Counted from the stretch's first letter, positions 55,786-63,780 are shown. The stretch: DNA of 64,000 nucleotides from Bacteroidota bacterium (GCA_023442525.1 JAEZZA010000029.1:62001-126000), one strand, 5' to 3'. Numbers and translations: made by a program. The notes: generated from the letters alone by a model not told the origin.

Positions 55786-56686
55786 TGTGCAATAATTGAT
55801 TACGGTTCCTCAATTTACGGATGGCCCGGAGGGCAAGGCCTCTCTCGCTGCCGAAAATAAATGAAATCAATACAAATCCCGAAGCAATAAGAACAATAAC
55901 CGGTCCGGTGGACAGGTTGGTCATCGACGAACTGATTGCAGTTCCCGTAACACCCGAAAAAGCGCCAAAGATTGCTGCGAGAATCAACATTATACTAAGA
56001 CGGTTGGTCCATTGTCGCGCCGCTGCTGCCGGGGCCAGCAGCATAGCGCTCATAAGCACTACGCCGACAATCTGGAGCCCTACTATTATGGCCAATACAA
56101 TTAGTGATGTAAGAACCATATCAAGTATGAAAGTATTTATACCGATGGTGCGGGCGTATTGCGGATCAAATGAAAGTATTTTGAATTCCTTGTAAAAAAA
56201 CATCACCACAACAATTGCAAGTCCTCCCGCTGCAATAAGCAGGTAAACATCTCTTACCATAAGGGTGGCTGCCTGACCGAATAAGAATTTATCCAGGCCC
56301 GCCTGATTGGCATCCGGCAATTTCTGCATTCCCGACAATAATAGCATTCCCAGGCCAAAAAAAACAGAAAGTACTATTCCAAGGGCAGTATCTGATTTCA
56401 GGTGGGTCTTGGATACGATCAGCATAATCCATAATGTTCCAATAAGTCCGCTGGCTAAAGCACCGGCAAAGAGTACAAGTGGGGCTTTCGATCCGGTGAC
56501 AAGATAGGCTATTACGATTCCCGGAAGTGAGGCATGTGAAATGGCATCTCCCAGGAGACTTTGCTTTCGTAATACGGCAAAGCTTCCCAGGATACCACAT
56601 GTAATACCGGTAATTGCGGTGCCCAGGCTGATTGTCCTCACCGTATAATCGTTAATAAACTGAAGTATAAAATCGGCTGCATTCAT
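55766..56686 (-). CDS. Metal ABC transporter permease
   Basis: ABC-3 family inner-membrane subunit of 306 residues for zinc, manganese or iron uptake. About nine helices; LGSFAVLRKQSLLGDAISHASLPGIVIAYL carries the DAISHA motif, and VGLQIVGVVLMSAMLLAPAAAARQWTNRL is the family's cytoplasmic loop patch. No extension at the C terminus, unlike its partner. Lies 8 bp after the ATPase stop; the two permeases would form a heterodimer. Confidence 0.92.
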   Translation of the reverse strand: MNAADFILQFINDYTVRTISLGTAITGITCGILGSFAVLRKQSLLGDAISHASLPGIVIAYLVTGSKAPLVLFAGALASGLIGTLWIMLIVSKTHLKSDTALGIVLSVFFGLGMLLLSGMQKLPDANQAGLDKFLFGQAATLMVRDVYLLIAAGGLAIVVVMFFYKEFKILSFDPQYARTIGINTFILDMVLTSLIVLAIIVGLQIVGVVLMSAMLLAPAAAARQWTNRLSIMLILAAIFGAFSGVTGTAISSSMTNLSTGPVIVLIASGFVLISFIFGSERGLALRAIRKLRNRNQLLHNEPGTN

Positions 56687-56694
56687 AACTCTTT

Positions 56695-57429
56695 CTACTC
56701 CATAACACCCTTGAAGGCCATACCATATGTAAGAGCCAGGTTATTGTCGGTAAAAAATTCCTTAACCGGACCGGCAGCAACCTTTTTTACATTCAAAAAA
56801 GTAACCCAGTCGAAATACTCAGATACGGTTTGAAGGTCATGGTGTACAACTACCAGTGTTTTCCCGGCCTTCCTTAATTCCTTAAGAATATTGACGATAG
56901 CAGATTCGGTAATGGCATCCACTCCCTGGAAAGGCTCATCCATAAAATAAACCTGCGCGTTCTGTACCAATGCCCTGGCAAGAAAGACCCGTTGTTGCTG
57001 TCCGCCCGACAGCTGATTGATCTGTCGGTTTTTGAACTCCAGCATTCCAACCTTATCGAGTGCTTCGAGGGCTGCTTTCCTCTCACGGAAACCAGGACGA
57101 CGTATCCAGCCGAGTTGGCCGTACGTTCCCATCAGTACCACATCCAGGCTGGTTGTAGGAAAGTCCCAGTCGACACTTCCTTTCTGGGGAACATAAGCCA
57201 CTATCGATCTGCATTTCCTGTAAGGCTTACCATATATTGTAATTGTTCCTGCAACCGGCTTTACAATATCAAGAATTGCCTTTATCAGTGTCGATTTTCC
57301 GGCACCGTTCGGACCTACAATTGCCATCATCACTCCTTCGGGAATTTCCAAATCAATATCCCACAATACCGGTTTATATTTATAGGCAACCGTCAGGTCA
57401 TCCACCTTAACTGCTAATTTTCGTTCCAT
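56695..57429 (-). CDS. Metal ABC transporter ATP-binding protein
   Basis: ATPase of 244 residues energising the metal importer. Walker A GPNGAGKSTLIKAI (about residues 36-49), Q-loop YVPQKGSVDWDFPTT with the substrate-class signature of Zn/Mn ATPases, signature LSGGQQQRVFLARAL, Walker B AQVYFMDEPFQGVD and the H-loop VVVHHDLQTV. Start is placed at ATG 57429 (MERKLAVKVDD); a GTG one codon upstream is less likely. It follows the substrate-binding protein by 63 bp. Confidence 0.95.
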   Translation of the reverse strand: MERKLAVKVDDLTVAYKYKPVLWDIDLEIPEGVMMAIVGPNGAGKSTLIKAILDIVKPVAGTITIYGKPYRKCRSIVAYVPQKGSVDWDFPTTSLDVVLMGTYGQLGWIRRPGFRERKAALEALDKVGMLEFKNRQINQLSGGQQQRVFLARALVQNAQVYFMDEPFQGVDAITESAIVNILKELRKAGKTLVVVHHDLQTVSEYFDWVTFLNVKKVAAGPVKEFFTDNNLALTYGMAFKGVME

Positions 57430-57492
57430 CACTACGACCTTTACTTCATCTAATATTTTCTCTCAAATATTTCAAACTTCTCACCTTAAATC

Positions 57493-58410
57493 TCATTTCA
57501 ATGCTTCCACAATAGTATTGACATTATGCATGATCATGCCTGAATATTTTCCTTCGGGTGTTCCCGGGTTACCAAGGGCATCGGAGAAAAGCGATCCGCC
57601 GATGGTAACATTATATCCCCGGCTGTTTACCGCTTCTTTCAGAGCTTCAATATTTCTTAAAGGGACTGAAGATTCAATGAATATGGATTTCACTTTCTTC
57701 CTGATGATCAGATCAGACAGGTTCTGCACATCACGGACACCGGCTTCGGTTGCGGTACTAATACCCTGAAGACCTATAACTTCGAAGCCATAAGCCCTGC
57801 CAAAATAGTTAAAAGCATCATGCGCAGTAATCAGGATACGCTTTTCGGGCGGCAACTCGCTGATTTTAGCTTTTAATGCAGCTTCTGTCGAATCGAGACG
57901 GTTTAAATAAGCCCTCATGTTTTTCAAATAAAAATTGCTGTTTACCGTGTCGACCGATGCCAGTTTGTGGGCAACATAAGCGGCGGCGAGTTTCCAGTTT
58001 GAAATATCGAACCAGATATGCGGATCATAACTTGACGCGAAATTGGCCGAGGCAATCAGTGAGTCGCGGGGAATTGTATCGCTAAGTGCAATTACTCTGA
58101 TCTTGCGTTGCGACATATTTTCGAAAATTTCCTGCATCTTACCCTCCAGGTGTAATCCGTTATAAATCACCATATCGGCATTAAAAAGCAGGTTAACATC
58201 GCCTTCGCCTGCCTTATAAAGATGAGGATCGACACCGGGACCCATTAAACCGTTCAGGTTAATTGCATCGCTCCCAATTTCTCTTAATAAATCTGTTATC
58301 ATGGATGTAGTTGTAACCACATTCAGCTTGTCGTCATGATTGCCGGATAATGTACATCCGGTTGTCAATAAACTGCAAATCATCAGATAAAATAGGGCCT
58401 GCCTGATCAT
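57493..58410 (-). CDS. Metal ABC transporter substrate-binding lipoprotein (ZnuA/TroA type)
   Basis: 305 residues, lipoprotein signal with Cys at residue 19 (CSLLTTGCTLSG). The cluster A-I fold shows the metal His/Glu ligands: a His in PGVDPHLYKAGEGDV, a His in SYDPHIWFDISNW, a His in LITAHDAFNYFGRAYG, and IFIESSVPL. The lack of a long His-rich loop argues for Mn or Fe as well as Zn; the cargo metal is not certain. 18 bp downstream of the DtxR regulator. Confidence 0.92.
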   Translation of the reverse strand: MIRQALFYLMICSLLTTGCTLSGNHDDKLNVVTTTSMITDLLREIGSDAINLNGLMGPGVDPHLYKAGEGDVNLLFNADMVIYNGLHLEGKMQEIFENMSQRKIRVIALSDTIPRDSLIASANFASSYDPHIWFDISNWKLAAAYVAHKLASVDTVNSNFYLKNMRAYLNRLDSTEAALKAKISELPPEKRILITAHDAFNYFGRAYGFEVIGLQGISTATEAGVRDVQNLSDLIIRKKVKSIFIESSVPLRNIEALKEAVNSRGYNVTIGGSLFSDALGNPGTPEGKYSGMIMHNVNTIVEALK

Positions 58411-58428
58411 AACTTCATCTCCTTCCTT

Positions 58429-59085
58429 TCAAATTTGTGTAACATAGATGCTGTTTGCGATATCCTGGTTAAGTTGCAGTTTCTGATCACCTGCCTTTAT
58501 TTCGGTCATATTAAGCTTTTCATAGTGACTGATAACCTTAAGATGGGTTCCTATGGAAAGATGATTTGTTGTGCAGAAATCAAAGAACTCCTTATCTGAC
58601 CCGATCAATCCGGTGATTTCATAATTTCGTCCAGCCTCGACGAAAGAAAGTAAAGACTGCTCCGATCGGTACCACATGCTTCCATGCTCATCAGGAATAG
58701 GTTCACCGTGGGGATCGATATCCGGATCACCCAGGAAAGCACTAATTCTCGCTGCAAGAAAATCCGATGTCTGATGTTCAAGCATTTCGGCTTCACGATG
58801 GATTTCATGCAAAGACATTTTGAACACCTTAAATAGAAAAGCCTCCCACAAACGGTGTTTTCGTATTACATGAAGCGCCATCTTTCTGCCTCCCTCCGTG
58901 AGTTTCAGTTGCTGGTATTTCTCATAGTTCAGCAGTTTTTTTCCGGCCAGTTTACGCGACATATCCGTTGCCGCCGCATTGGAAATACCAAGGGCGCGGG
59001 CAATAGTACCCGGCCGCGTATCCTGTACCTGGTTCTGCTCGAACTGGTAAACTACTTTCACGAAATTCTCAATTGATACAGACAT
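58429..59085 (-). CDS. DtxR-family metal-dependent transcriptional regulator
   Basis: 218 residues. The N-terminal winged helix (IARALGISNAAATDMSRKL, LTEGGRKMALHVIRKHRLWEAFL) is followed by the metal-binding/dimerisation domain (LHEIHREAEMLEHQTSDFL, GDPDIDPHGEPIPDEHG) and a C-terminal FeoA/SH3-like domain (about residues 155-218, SIGTHLKVISHYEKL). Represses metal uptake when its Fe or Mn site is filled. It heads the operon for the metal ABC transporter, and two inverted repeats lie upstream of its ATG, so autoregulation is probable. Confidence 0.93.
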   Translation of the reverse strand: MSVSIENFVKVVYQFEQNQVQDTRPGTIARALGISNAAATDMSRKLAGKKLLNYEKYQQLKLTEGGRKMALHVIRKHRLWEAFLFKVFKMSLHEIHREAEMLEHQTSDFLAARISAFLGDPDIDPHGEPIPDEHGSMWYRSEQSLLSFVEAGRNYEITGLIGSDKEFFDFCTTNHLSIGTHLKVISHYEKLNMTEIKAGDQKLQLNQDIANSIYVTQI

Positions 59086-59106
59086 ATCAGATTACTTAAA
59101 TTATTA

Positions 59107-59122
59107 TTTAAGCTTGCTTAAA
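59107..59122. promoter_or_regulatory. Candidate DtxR-family operator palindrome
   Basis: Perfect inverted repeat TTTAAGC-TT-GCTTAAA, ending 22 bp upstream of the dtxR-like ATG (minus strand). Size and AT-rich halves fit operators of MntR/TroR/IdeR-type repressors. No other copy was noticed in the window, fitting a locally acting repressor. Confidence 0.6.
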
Positions 59123-59126
59123 AAGC

Positions 59127-59145
59127 AACAGGTGATAAACCTGTT
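59127..59145. promoter_or_regulatory. Second inverted repeat upstream of the DtxR gene
   Basis: AACAGGT-GATAA-ACCTGTT, a 7-bp palindrome 4 bp from the first one. It could be a second operator half or a separate site; 59146-59353 beyond it also hold AACAACA / TGTTGTT (59264-59286) in the leader of the next plus-strand gene. Confidence 0.4.
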
Positions 59146-59353
59146 TGTTCAGAAAATTACGGAATTATTCAGGTCGTAAATTGCCGGAAATTCAACGGCA
59201 AAATGCAACTATTTGCCTGAAACAGTGTCATTATTTATATTCTGGTCAATAAATAAGCCGGTAAACAACAACATTGTTTTGTTGTTCCCGTAAGAGACTT
59301 TTGTAACTGGTATGATTATTGATTCTCGAATATTAAATTCTAATTTCCCTGAT

Positions 59354-59932
59354 ATGAAAAATTTAAAATTACAATTAACTGCAGGCAATATCCGGACTGC
59401 TGTACTATTATTAACTATTCTGGCTTTCACAGCCTGTGTCGGGCCCAGAGGTCCCCGCGGTTTTGATGGTAAAGATGGGGAGGACGGATTCGACGGCATT
59501 AACTACACTCAAACTATTCTCTATGATGTTGATGTCAATGACTGGGATGGCAATGAGAATGGGTATTATGCATGGCTTGATGCACCTGAAATAACTGAGG
59601 ACATATACTATGACGGAGCTGTATTAGTGTACCGTCTGATTGAAATAGACCCGTTCAGCTTCAATATGTTGCCTTACACTTATGTTGATAACGACTATAT
59701 GGTTTATTTGGATTACGATGCCTATATAGGCGGAATAAGTCTGATATACAAGGAAATTGAGGGCGGCGTTAACCTTCCGAATCCTCCTGCAAATCTGATG
59801 TCATTTAAGGTCGTGATCATTGAGGGAATCCCTCTGGCAACGGTTAAAGAAATGGTTGATGTCCGCGATTTTAACGCAGTGGTCAGAACCTTCAAAATCG
59901 ACGTAAATAAAGAAGGTTATCAGCCCTTCTGA
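59354..59932 (+). CDS. Lipoprotein with a short collagen-like Gly-X-Y segment
   Basis: 192 residues; lipoprotein signal with Cys at residue 28 (LLTILAFTACVGP). Right after the Cys come six Gly-X-Y triplets (about residues 30-47: GPRGPRGFDGKDGEDGFD), then an Asp/Tyr-rich domain (YDVDVNDWDGNENGYYAW, YVDNDYMVYLDYDAY) that resembles no family I can name. The collagen-like part may act as a trimerising or spacer stalk at the cell surface. A leader hairpin lies 68-90 bp upstream. Neighbours do not suggest a function. Start is placed at ATG 59354, directly before the signal. Confidence 0.75.
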   Translation: MKNLKLQLTAGNIRTAVLLLTILAFTACVGPRGPRGFDGKDGEDGFDGINYTQTILYDVDVNDWDGNENGYYAWLDAPEITEDIYYDGAVLVYRLIEIDPFSFNMLPYTYVDNDYMVYLDYDAYIGGISLIYKEIEGGVNLPNPPANLMSFKVVIIEGIPLATVKEMVDVRDFNAVVRTFKIDVNKEGYQPF

Positions 59933-59988
59933 TAGATAAAAGTTTGATTTCAATCTGGCAGAGGCAGGATAATCCTGCCTTTGCTATA

Positions 59989-60507
59989 TCAATCCATCCT
60001 TACAACCGAAGCCCTGAATGTATCCGGAGCATTATTCAGTTGATGTTTGTAATTGACAACTTCCAGTGTTGCCGGGGTAATCCGGATCAGCACAAATAAT
60101 TCCTGCCAGTTTGGTATTCCTTCCCAGTATTCGCGCTTCATTTTATTTAGCAGCTCCTTATCGTCGATTACAGTAGCTGTACCCGTGATGTTCACATATC
60201 CTTTGGCGTGAACGTGGTCGGCCCAGTACACGCATACATTAGGATTGTTTTTTAATTCCTTAACCTTGCGGCTGTAACGTGAGGTGGCAAACCATATATC
60301 AATACCGTCCTTCATGGGAAACGGATTCATGGTGCGGATCTGAGGATTGCCGGTTGAATCAATGGTGACCAGTGCACAATAATTTGTCTCGCTGATGATC
60401 TCCATTGCCGCCACTAGCATAGAGTCCTTATTTACTGACTGTTGCGCAATTGAAGGGATGCATTGAATAAAAATAAAAACCGAAAGAAATAGTGATAGTT
60501 TTTTCAT
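59989..60507 (-). CDS. Exported pyridoxamine-5'-phosphate-oxidase-like (split barrel) protein
   Basis: 172 residues with a signal peptide (MKKLSLFLSVFIFIQCIPSIAQ). The split-barrel domain shows YCALVTIDSTGNPQIRTMNPF, IWFATSRYSRKVKELKNNPNVCVYW and GTATVIDDKELL, the pattern of the general-stress-protein 26 type flavin- or haem-binding fold. An exported member is unusual, since most are cytoplasmic; cofactor and substrate are not known. Convergent with the collagen-like gene. Confidence 0.85.
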   Translation of the reverse strand: MKKLSLFLSVFIFIQCIPSIAQQSVNKDSMLVAAMEIISETNYCALVTIDSTGNPQIRTMNPFPMKDGIDIWFATSRYSRKVKELKNNPNVCVYWADHVHAKGYVNITGTATVIDDKELLNKMKREYWEGIPNWQELFVLIRITPATLEVVNYKHQLNNAPDTFRASVVRMD

Positions 60508-60617
60508 AGAATGAAATTAGTTTATTCTAAGATCGTTAATCAGGAATTCACCCTATCCGGAAACAAGATTTTATTTTTGAATCCCACATACAACTGGATC
60601 ATGAATCGAAAATCTGT

Positions 60618-60625
60618 TACCTTTG
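60618..60625 (+). promoter_or_regulatory. Candidate -7 box for the MASE3 kinase gene
   Basis: TACCTTTG fits TAnnTTTG and lies 17 bp before the ATG at 60642. No good -33 box was found at the expected distance. Confidence 0.4.
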
Positions 60626-60641
60626 TTTACCTCAAAATAAC

Positions 60642-62147
60642 ATGAATATCAAGACTTTCATAACTCTGATTGTTATTTCGGCAGTTGCACTGATCTTTGA
60701 TCATTACATCAATAATTATCTTCTGTTCCATGTCCTTGCCGAATTTTTTTCGGTGAGCATTCTCATCACGCTTTTTATAGTTACCTGGAATGTACGCAAT
60801 CATCTTACAAACAGGTATTTGCTTTTTGTGGGTATTGGTGCTTTGTTTATAGGAATTCTCGACCTGTTGCACACAATCACATTCAAGGGCATGAATATTA
60901 TCCCATCTGATATTTACTATGCAAACCAGTTTTGGATAGCTACGCGATTATTCGAAAGCCTGATCATATTAACAGGATTTATATTCATTTCCCGGAAGAC
61001 TTCGGTGCCCATACATTCGTTGTTGATTGTCTACAGCATAATCACCGCAACAATCATATTATCCATCCTGATATTTGAAATATTCCCGTTTTGTTATACC
61101 GATGCAATTGGTCAGACACCGTTCAAGATATACAGTGAATATGTGATTATCGGAATTCTGATCATTGCCTTTGGTGTACTTATCAGGAACAGCAGACACT
61201 TCGAAAAGGATATCCACCAGCTTCTGTTATGGTCGGTAGGTCTTGCAATAGTAAGTGAGTTCAGTTTTACACTATATGTCCAGAATTATGATTTCATGAA
61301 TAAACTGGGACATATTTTCAAGATACTCTCGTTTTTTATGATATTCAAGGCCAACGTTCAACATGGGTTAAGCAGCCCGATGGATGCCTTTTTCCGTGAT
61401 CAGAAGGAGAGCGAAGAGAAGATCAAGCAATATAATTCGGAACTTGAACGGCAGATAGCTACCAAAAACAAGCTGTTCTCTGTACTGGCTCACGATCTGA
61501 GAAATCCGTTTACCGTACTTCTGGGATATACCGAGCTGTTAATGGATGGCTTTGACAAATTCAGTGATGAAGAAAAACGGAATTTCATCAAGTATATTAA
61601 TGAAACATCGGTTGAAACCTACAGGTTACTTGAGAATCTGCTTACCTGGTCGGGTACCCAAACCAATAACATTGCATACAATCCGACGGAATTCGATATC
61701 AGCGAATTGCTTGATGAGTGTACCCTGCTGATCTCCATGCAGGCTCAACTGAAAGAAATCGAAGTAATTAAGGAATACTCTTCGGTGGACGTCATTGCCG
61801 ATAAGGACATGATCAAGACAGTAGTGAGAAATCTGATGTCGAATGCCATCAAGTTTACTCCCCGAAATGGCATTGTAAAAGTTCGTTCGGTTCAGGGAGA
61901 TGGTTTCATCCGGATTTATATCATCGATAATGGAGTAGGAATTCCCGAAGATAAACTGAATGCACTTTTTCAGGTTACTCATACCAGTTCAACCAGGGGA
62001 ACTGAGAATGAAGCCGGCGTTGGCCTTGGGCTGATAATTGCCCAGGAGTTTGTGAAATTGAACAATAGTGAATTAAAGGTAGAAAGTATCATCAATGAAG
62101 GATCCACCTTTTCATTCACACTTCAAACCGTAAAGCAGGCGGAATAA
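60642..62147 (+). CDS. MASE3-domain sensor histidine kinase
   Basis: 501 residues. The N-terminal half is a MASE3-type membrane sensor of about seven helices (residues 5-237; HVLAEFFSVSILITLFIVTW and DLLHTITFKGMNIIP are the MASE3 hallmarks), followed by a short coiled coil, HisKA with H284 (FSVLAHDLRNPFTVLLGYTELL) and HATPase (VVRNLMSNAIKFTPRNG, IIDNGVGIPEDK, GVGLGLIIAQEFV). The ligand of MASE3 domains is not established. No response regulator is adjacent. Convergent with marC, with 7 bp between the stops. Confidence 0.92.
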   Translation: MNIKTFITLIVISAVALIFDHYINNYLLFHVLAEFFSVSILITLFIVTWNVRNHLTNRYLLFVGIGALFIGILDLLHTITFKGMNIIPSDIYYANQFWIATRLFESLIILTGFIFISRKTSVPIHSLLIVYSIITATIILSILIFEIFPFCYTDAIGQTPFKIYSEYVIIGILIIAFGVLIRNSRHFEKDIHQLLLWSVGLAIVSEFSFTLYVQNYDFMNKLGHIFKILSFFMIFKANVQHGLSSPMDAFFRDQKESEEKIKQYNSELERQIATKNKLFSVLAHDLRNPFTVLLGYTELLMDGFDKFSDEEKRNFIKYINETSVETYRLLENLLTWSGTQTNNIAYNPTEFDISELLDECTLLISMQAQLKEIEVIKEYSSVDVIADKDMIKTVVRNLMSNAIKFTPRNGIVKVRSVQGDGFIRIYIIDNGVGIPEDKLNALFQVTHTSSTRGTENEAGVGLGLIIAQEFVKLNNSELKVESIINEGSTFSFTLQTVKQAE

Positions 62148-62154
62148 TACTAAT

Positions 62155-62793
62155 TCAGACTTTGGGATAATCGCGGATCACATGGAAAATTCCATTGATC
62201 AGCATTTGAATGGCGATAACTGCCAGAATGAGTCCCATTATTTTCGAAATGGTTTTAATCAGCGAAGGCCTTAGCCTGTCGGCTATCCGTTTACTGAGGA
62301 TGAACATAAGGTAGGTGATAAAGCAGACAACGGCAAAAACCAGGATAATAATGATGGTGTAAAGGAAGCTGCTACCCTCACCTACAAAGTTCATTGCTGT
62401 TGATATGGTACCGGGACCAGCCAGAAGGGGAATACCCAGCGGAGAAACAGCAATGTCATCGTATGCAGCATCTTCCCGGGTAGGTTTCGATTTATGAACG
62501 CCGGACTTTTTACCCTGAAGCATATCATAACCGATAAAAAACACTATTATACCTCCGGCAATCTGGAATGCAGGGAGGGTGATGTTAAACAGCCTGAAAA
62601 TAACGTGTCCGAAAAGGCAAAATATGGTAATGATAATAAACGCAGTTATCACTGCCCTGGAGGCTACCCTTTTGATGATTCTGCGATCACCATCACCAAC
62701 CATCGATAAGAACAGCGGTGTATTGCCAATTGGGTTCAAAATGGCAAAAAAACCGATAAATACTGTTGATAAGAACAGTGCAAGATCCGGCAT
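62155..62793 (-). CDS. marC: MarC-family integral membrane protein
   Basis: 212 residues, six predicted helices. The family's NPIGNTPLF patch (residues 19-27), the second half-repeat SPLGIPLLAGPGTISTAM and the C-terminal KIMGLILAVIAIQMLINGI are all present. Function is not settled despite the old link to antibiotic resistance. Start placed at ATG 62793 (MPDLALFLSTVF); longer readings run into the tRNA-tail/nonamer repeats and are rejected. Confidence 0.92.
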   Translation of the reverse strand: MPDLALFLSTVFIGFFAILNPIGNTPLFLSMVGDGDRRIIKRVASRAVITAFIIITIFCLFGHVIFRLFNITLPAFQIAGGIIVFFIGYDMLQGKKSGVHKSKPTREDAAYDDIAVSPLGIPLLAGPGTISTAMNFVGEGSSFLYTIIIILVFAVVCFITYLMFILSKRIADRLRPSLIKTISKIMGLILAVIAIQMLINGIFHVIRDYPKV

Positions 62794-62858
62794 GATTTTT
62801 TTTGTAAAAATAAGAAGAAGAGAAATATTTAAAGCACTACTTATTAACCATGCAAAAT

Positions 62859-62891
62859 AAAACCACCATAACATTATGTTACAGCGGTTTT
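62859..62891 (-). terminator. Terminator-like hairpin of the orphan tRNA tail
   Basis: Read on the minus strand: AAAACCGC...GTGGTTTT with an inner TAACAT-A-ATGTTA stem and a T-rich end. It follows the displaced tRNA-Pro tail at the same distance as the terminator at 63868 follows the intact tRNA, and its first arm (AAACCGC, GTAA) resembles that terminator's first arm, so the two look homologous. Confidence 0.65.
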
Positions 62892-62900
62892 CTATTATCA

Positions 62901-62931
62901 AAGTCGGGGTGAGAAGACTCGAACTTCCGAC
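62901..62931 (-). repeat. Orphan tRNA-Pro 3' end (left arm of a 31-bp perfect inverted repeat)
   Basis: The reverse complement of 62901-62931 is identical over 31 bp to 63827-63857: the variable-loop end, T arm, acceptor 3' strand, discriminator base and the next CTT of tRNA-Pro(CGG). The 5' two-thirds of a tRNA are missing here. It is in opposite orientation to the intact gene, unlike the direct att repeats left by ordinary integration. Confidence 0.95.
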
Positions 62932-62940
62932 ATAAAGAAA

Positions 62941-62973
62941 AGGGACCCCAGGGACCCTAGGGACCCTAGGGAC
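62941..62973. repeat. Nonamer array AGGGACCCT (3 units plus 6 nt)
   Basis: AGGGACCCC, AGGGACCCT, AGGGACCCT, AGGGAC. Each unit is a near-palindrome with A at the centre; the array downstream of the four-helix gene has T at the centre, so the two arrays are in inverted orientation. Starts 10 bp from the orphan tRNA tail and 91 bp before the four-helix gene. Confidence 0.92.
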
Positions 62974-63063
62974 ATTATGTGATTCATCCTTGAAATATTG
63001 CAAATTAAATAAGCAAATTGTATTTTTATATTCGGCGTCAAATTATCAGCGCTTACCATAATA

Positions 63064-63642
63064 ATGACCCAATCCGATTCAAACACATTTATCCCTCCTC
63101 ATGGAGGATATAAAAAACTTATAAGTTACCAGAAAGCTGAAATTATTTATGATGGTACGATGTACTTCATAAATCGGTTTATACCCAAATATGACCGAAC
63201 ATACGATCAAATGAAACAAGCGGCCCGTAGTGGTAAACAAAATATCATTGAAGGTAGTGTAGCGTCTGCAACTTCAAAACAGATTGAAATTAAACTGACT
63301 AATGTAGCTTTGGCCTCCCTGGAAGAATTAATGGCCGATTATAGAGACTTTTTGAGAAATAATGGTCTGTTTTTATGGGCAAAGGATCATCCTTTTATGA
63401 CCAGATTCCGGGAGTTAAACAGAACTCCTAATGCAACCTATGACACATTCCGTAAGGGTATAGAGCATAAAGATCCTGAGATATGTGCCAATATTATGAT
63501 ATGTCTTATACATGTTACAACCTTTCTTCTCGACAGGCAAATAAAAAGGCTTGAAAGAGACTTCATTAATGAAGGAGGCATTAATGAGAAAATGACAAAA
63601 TCAAGATTATCTCAGAAAAGAAATTCACTCAGGCGCGATTGA
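63064..63642 (+). CDS. Four-helix-bundle protein with C-terminal 'suffix' domain (23S rRNA IVS / bAvd-related family)
   Basis: 192 residues, no signal or membrane segment. Family patches: GYKKLISYQKAEIIYD (15-30), FIPKYDRTYDQMKQAARSGK (39-58, with QNIIEGS next), EIKLTNVALASLEELMADYRDFL (75-97) and the C-terminal suffix FINEGGINEKMTKSRL (167-182). Relatives include the protein of rRNA intervening sequences and the bAvd accessory protein of diversity-generating retroelements, which bind nucleic acid as helical-bundle pentamers. Here there is no reverse transcriptase or template repeat in the window. It sits inside inverted nonamer arrays and a 31-bp inverted repeat made of a tRNA tail, so it may be part of a small mobile or invertible unit. 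Confidence 0.85.
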   Translation: MTQSDSNTFIPPHGGYKKLISYQKAEIIYDGTMYFINRFIPKYDRTYDQMKQAARSGKQNIIEGSVASATSKQIEIKLTNVALASLEELMADYRDFLRNNGLFLWAKDHPFMTRFRELNRTPNATYDTFRKGIEHKDPEICANIMICLIHVTTFLLDRQIKRLERDFINEGGINEKMTKSRLSQKRNSLRRD

Positions 63643-63652
63643 ATTACTCTTC

Positions 63653-63706
63653 AATGTCCCTCTTGTCCCTAGGGTCTCCAGGGTCCCTAGGGTCCCCAGG
63701 GTCCCT
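63653..63706. repeat. Nonamer array AGGGTCCCT (about 6 units)
   Basis: AATGTCCCT, CTTGTCCCT, AGGGTCTCC, AGGGTCCCT, AGGGTCCCC, AGGGTCCCT. Starts 10 bp after the four-helix gene stop. It is the inverted counterpart of 62941-62973. Confidence 0.92.
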
Positions 63707-63743
63707 GAAAAACCAAAAAATTATGCATTTGATAATATTTTAT

Positions 63744-63751
63744 TATTTTTG
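63744..63751 (+). promoter_or_regulatory. Candidate -7 box for tRNA-Pro
   Basis: TATTTTTG matches TAnnTTTG, 30 bp before the mature tRNA 5' end. A TTTG at 63728 is too near to be a typical -33 box. Confidence 0.4.
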
Positions 63752-63756
63752 CTGCC

Positions 63757-63775
63757 CGGGTTATGTAATAACCCG
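63757..63775. repeat. Hairpin directly upstream of tRNA-Pro
   Basis: Perfect 8-bp inverted repeat CGGGTTAT-GTA-ATAACCCG, ending 5 nt before the tRNA. It would form the precursor's 5' leader and may affect RNase P processing, or could be a binding site within the promoter. Confidence 0.65.
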
Positions 63776-63780
63776 AAAAT

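Noticed and set aside
62794..63003. N-terminal extension of MarC
   Set aside because: It translates the orphan tRNA tail and nonamer array; the family N terminus begins at ATG 62793.
62974..63780. Diversity-generating retroelement around the bAvd-like four-helix gene
   Set aside because: No reverse transcriptase, template repeat or variable repeat was found in the window; this branch of the family has the suffix domain.
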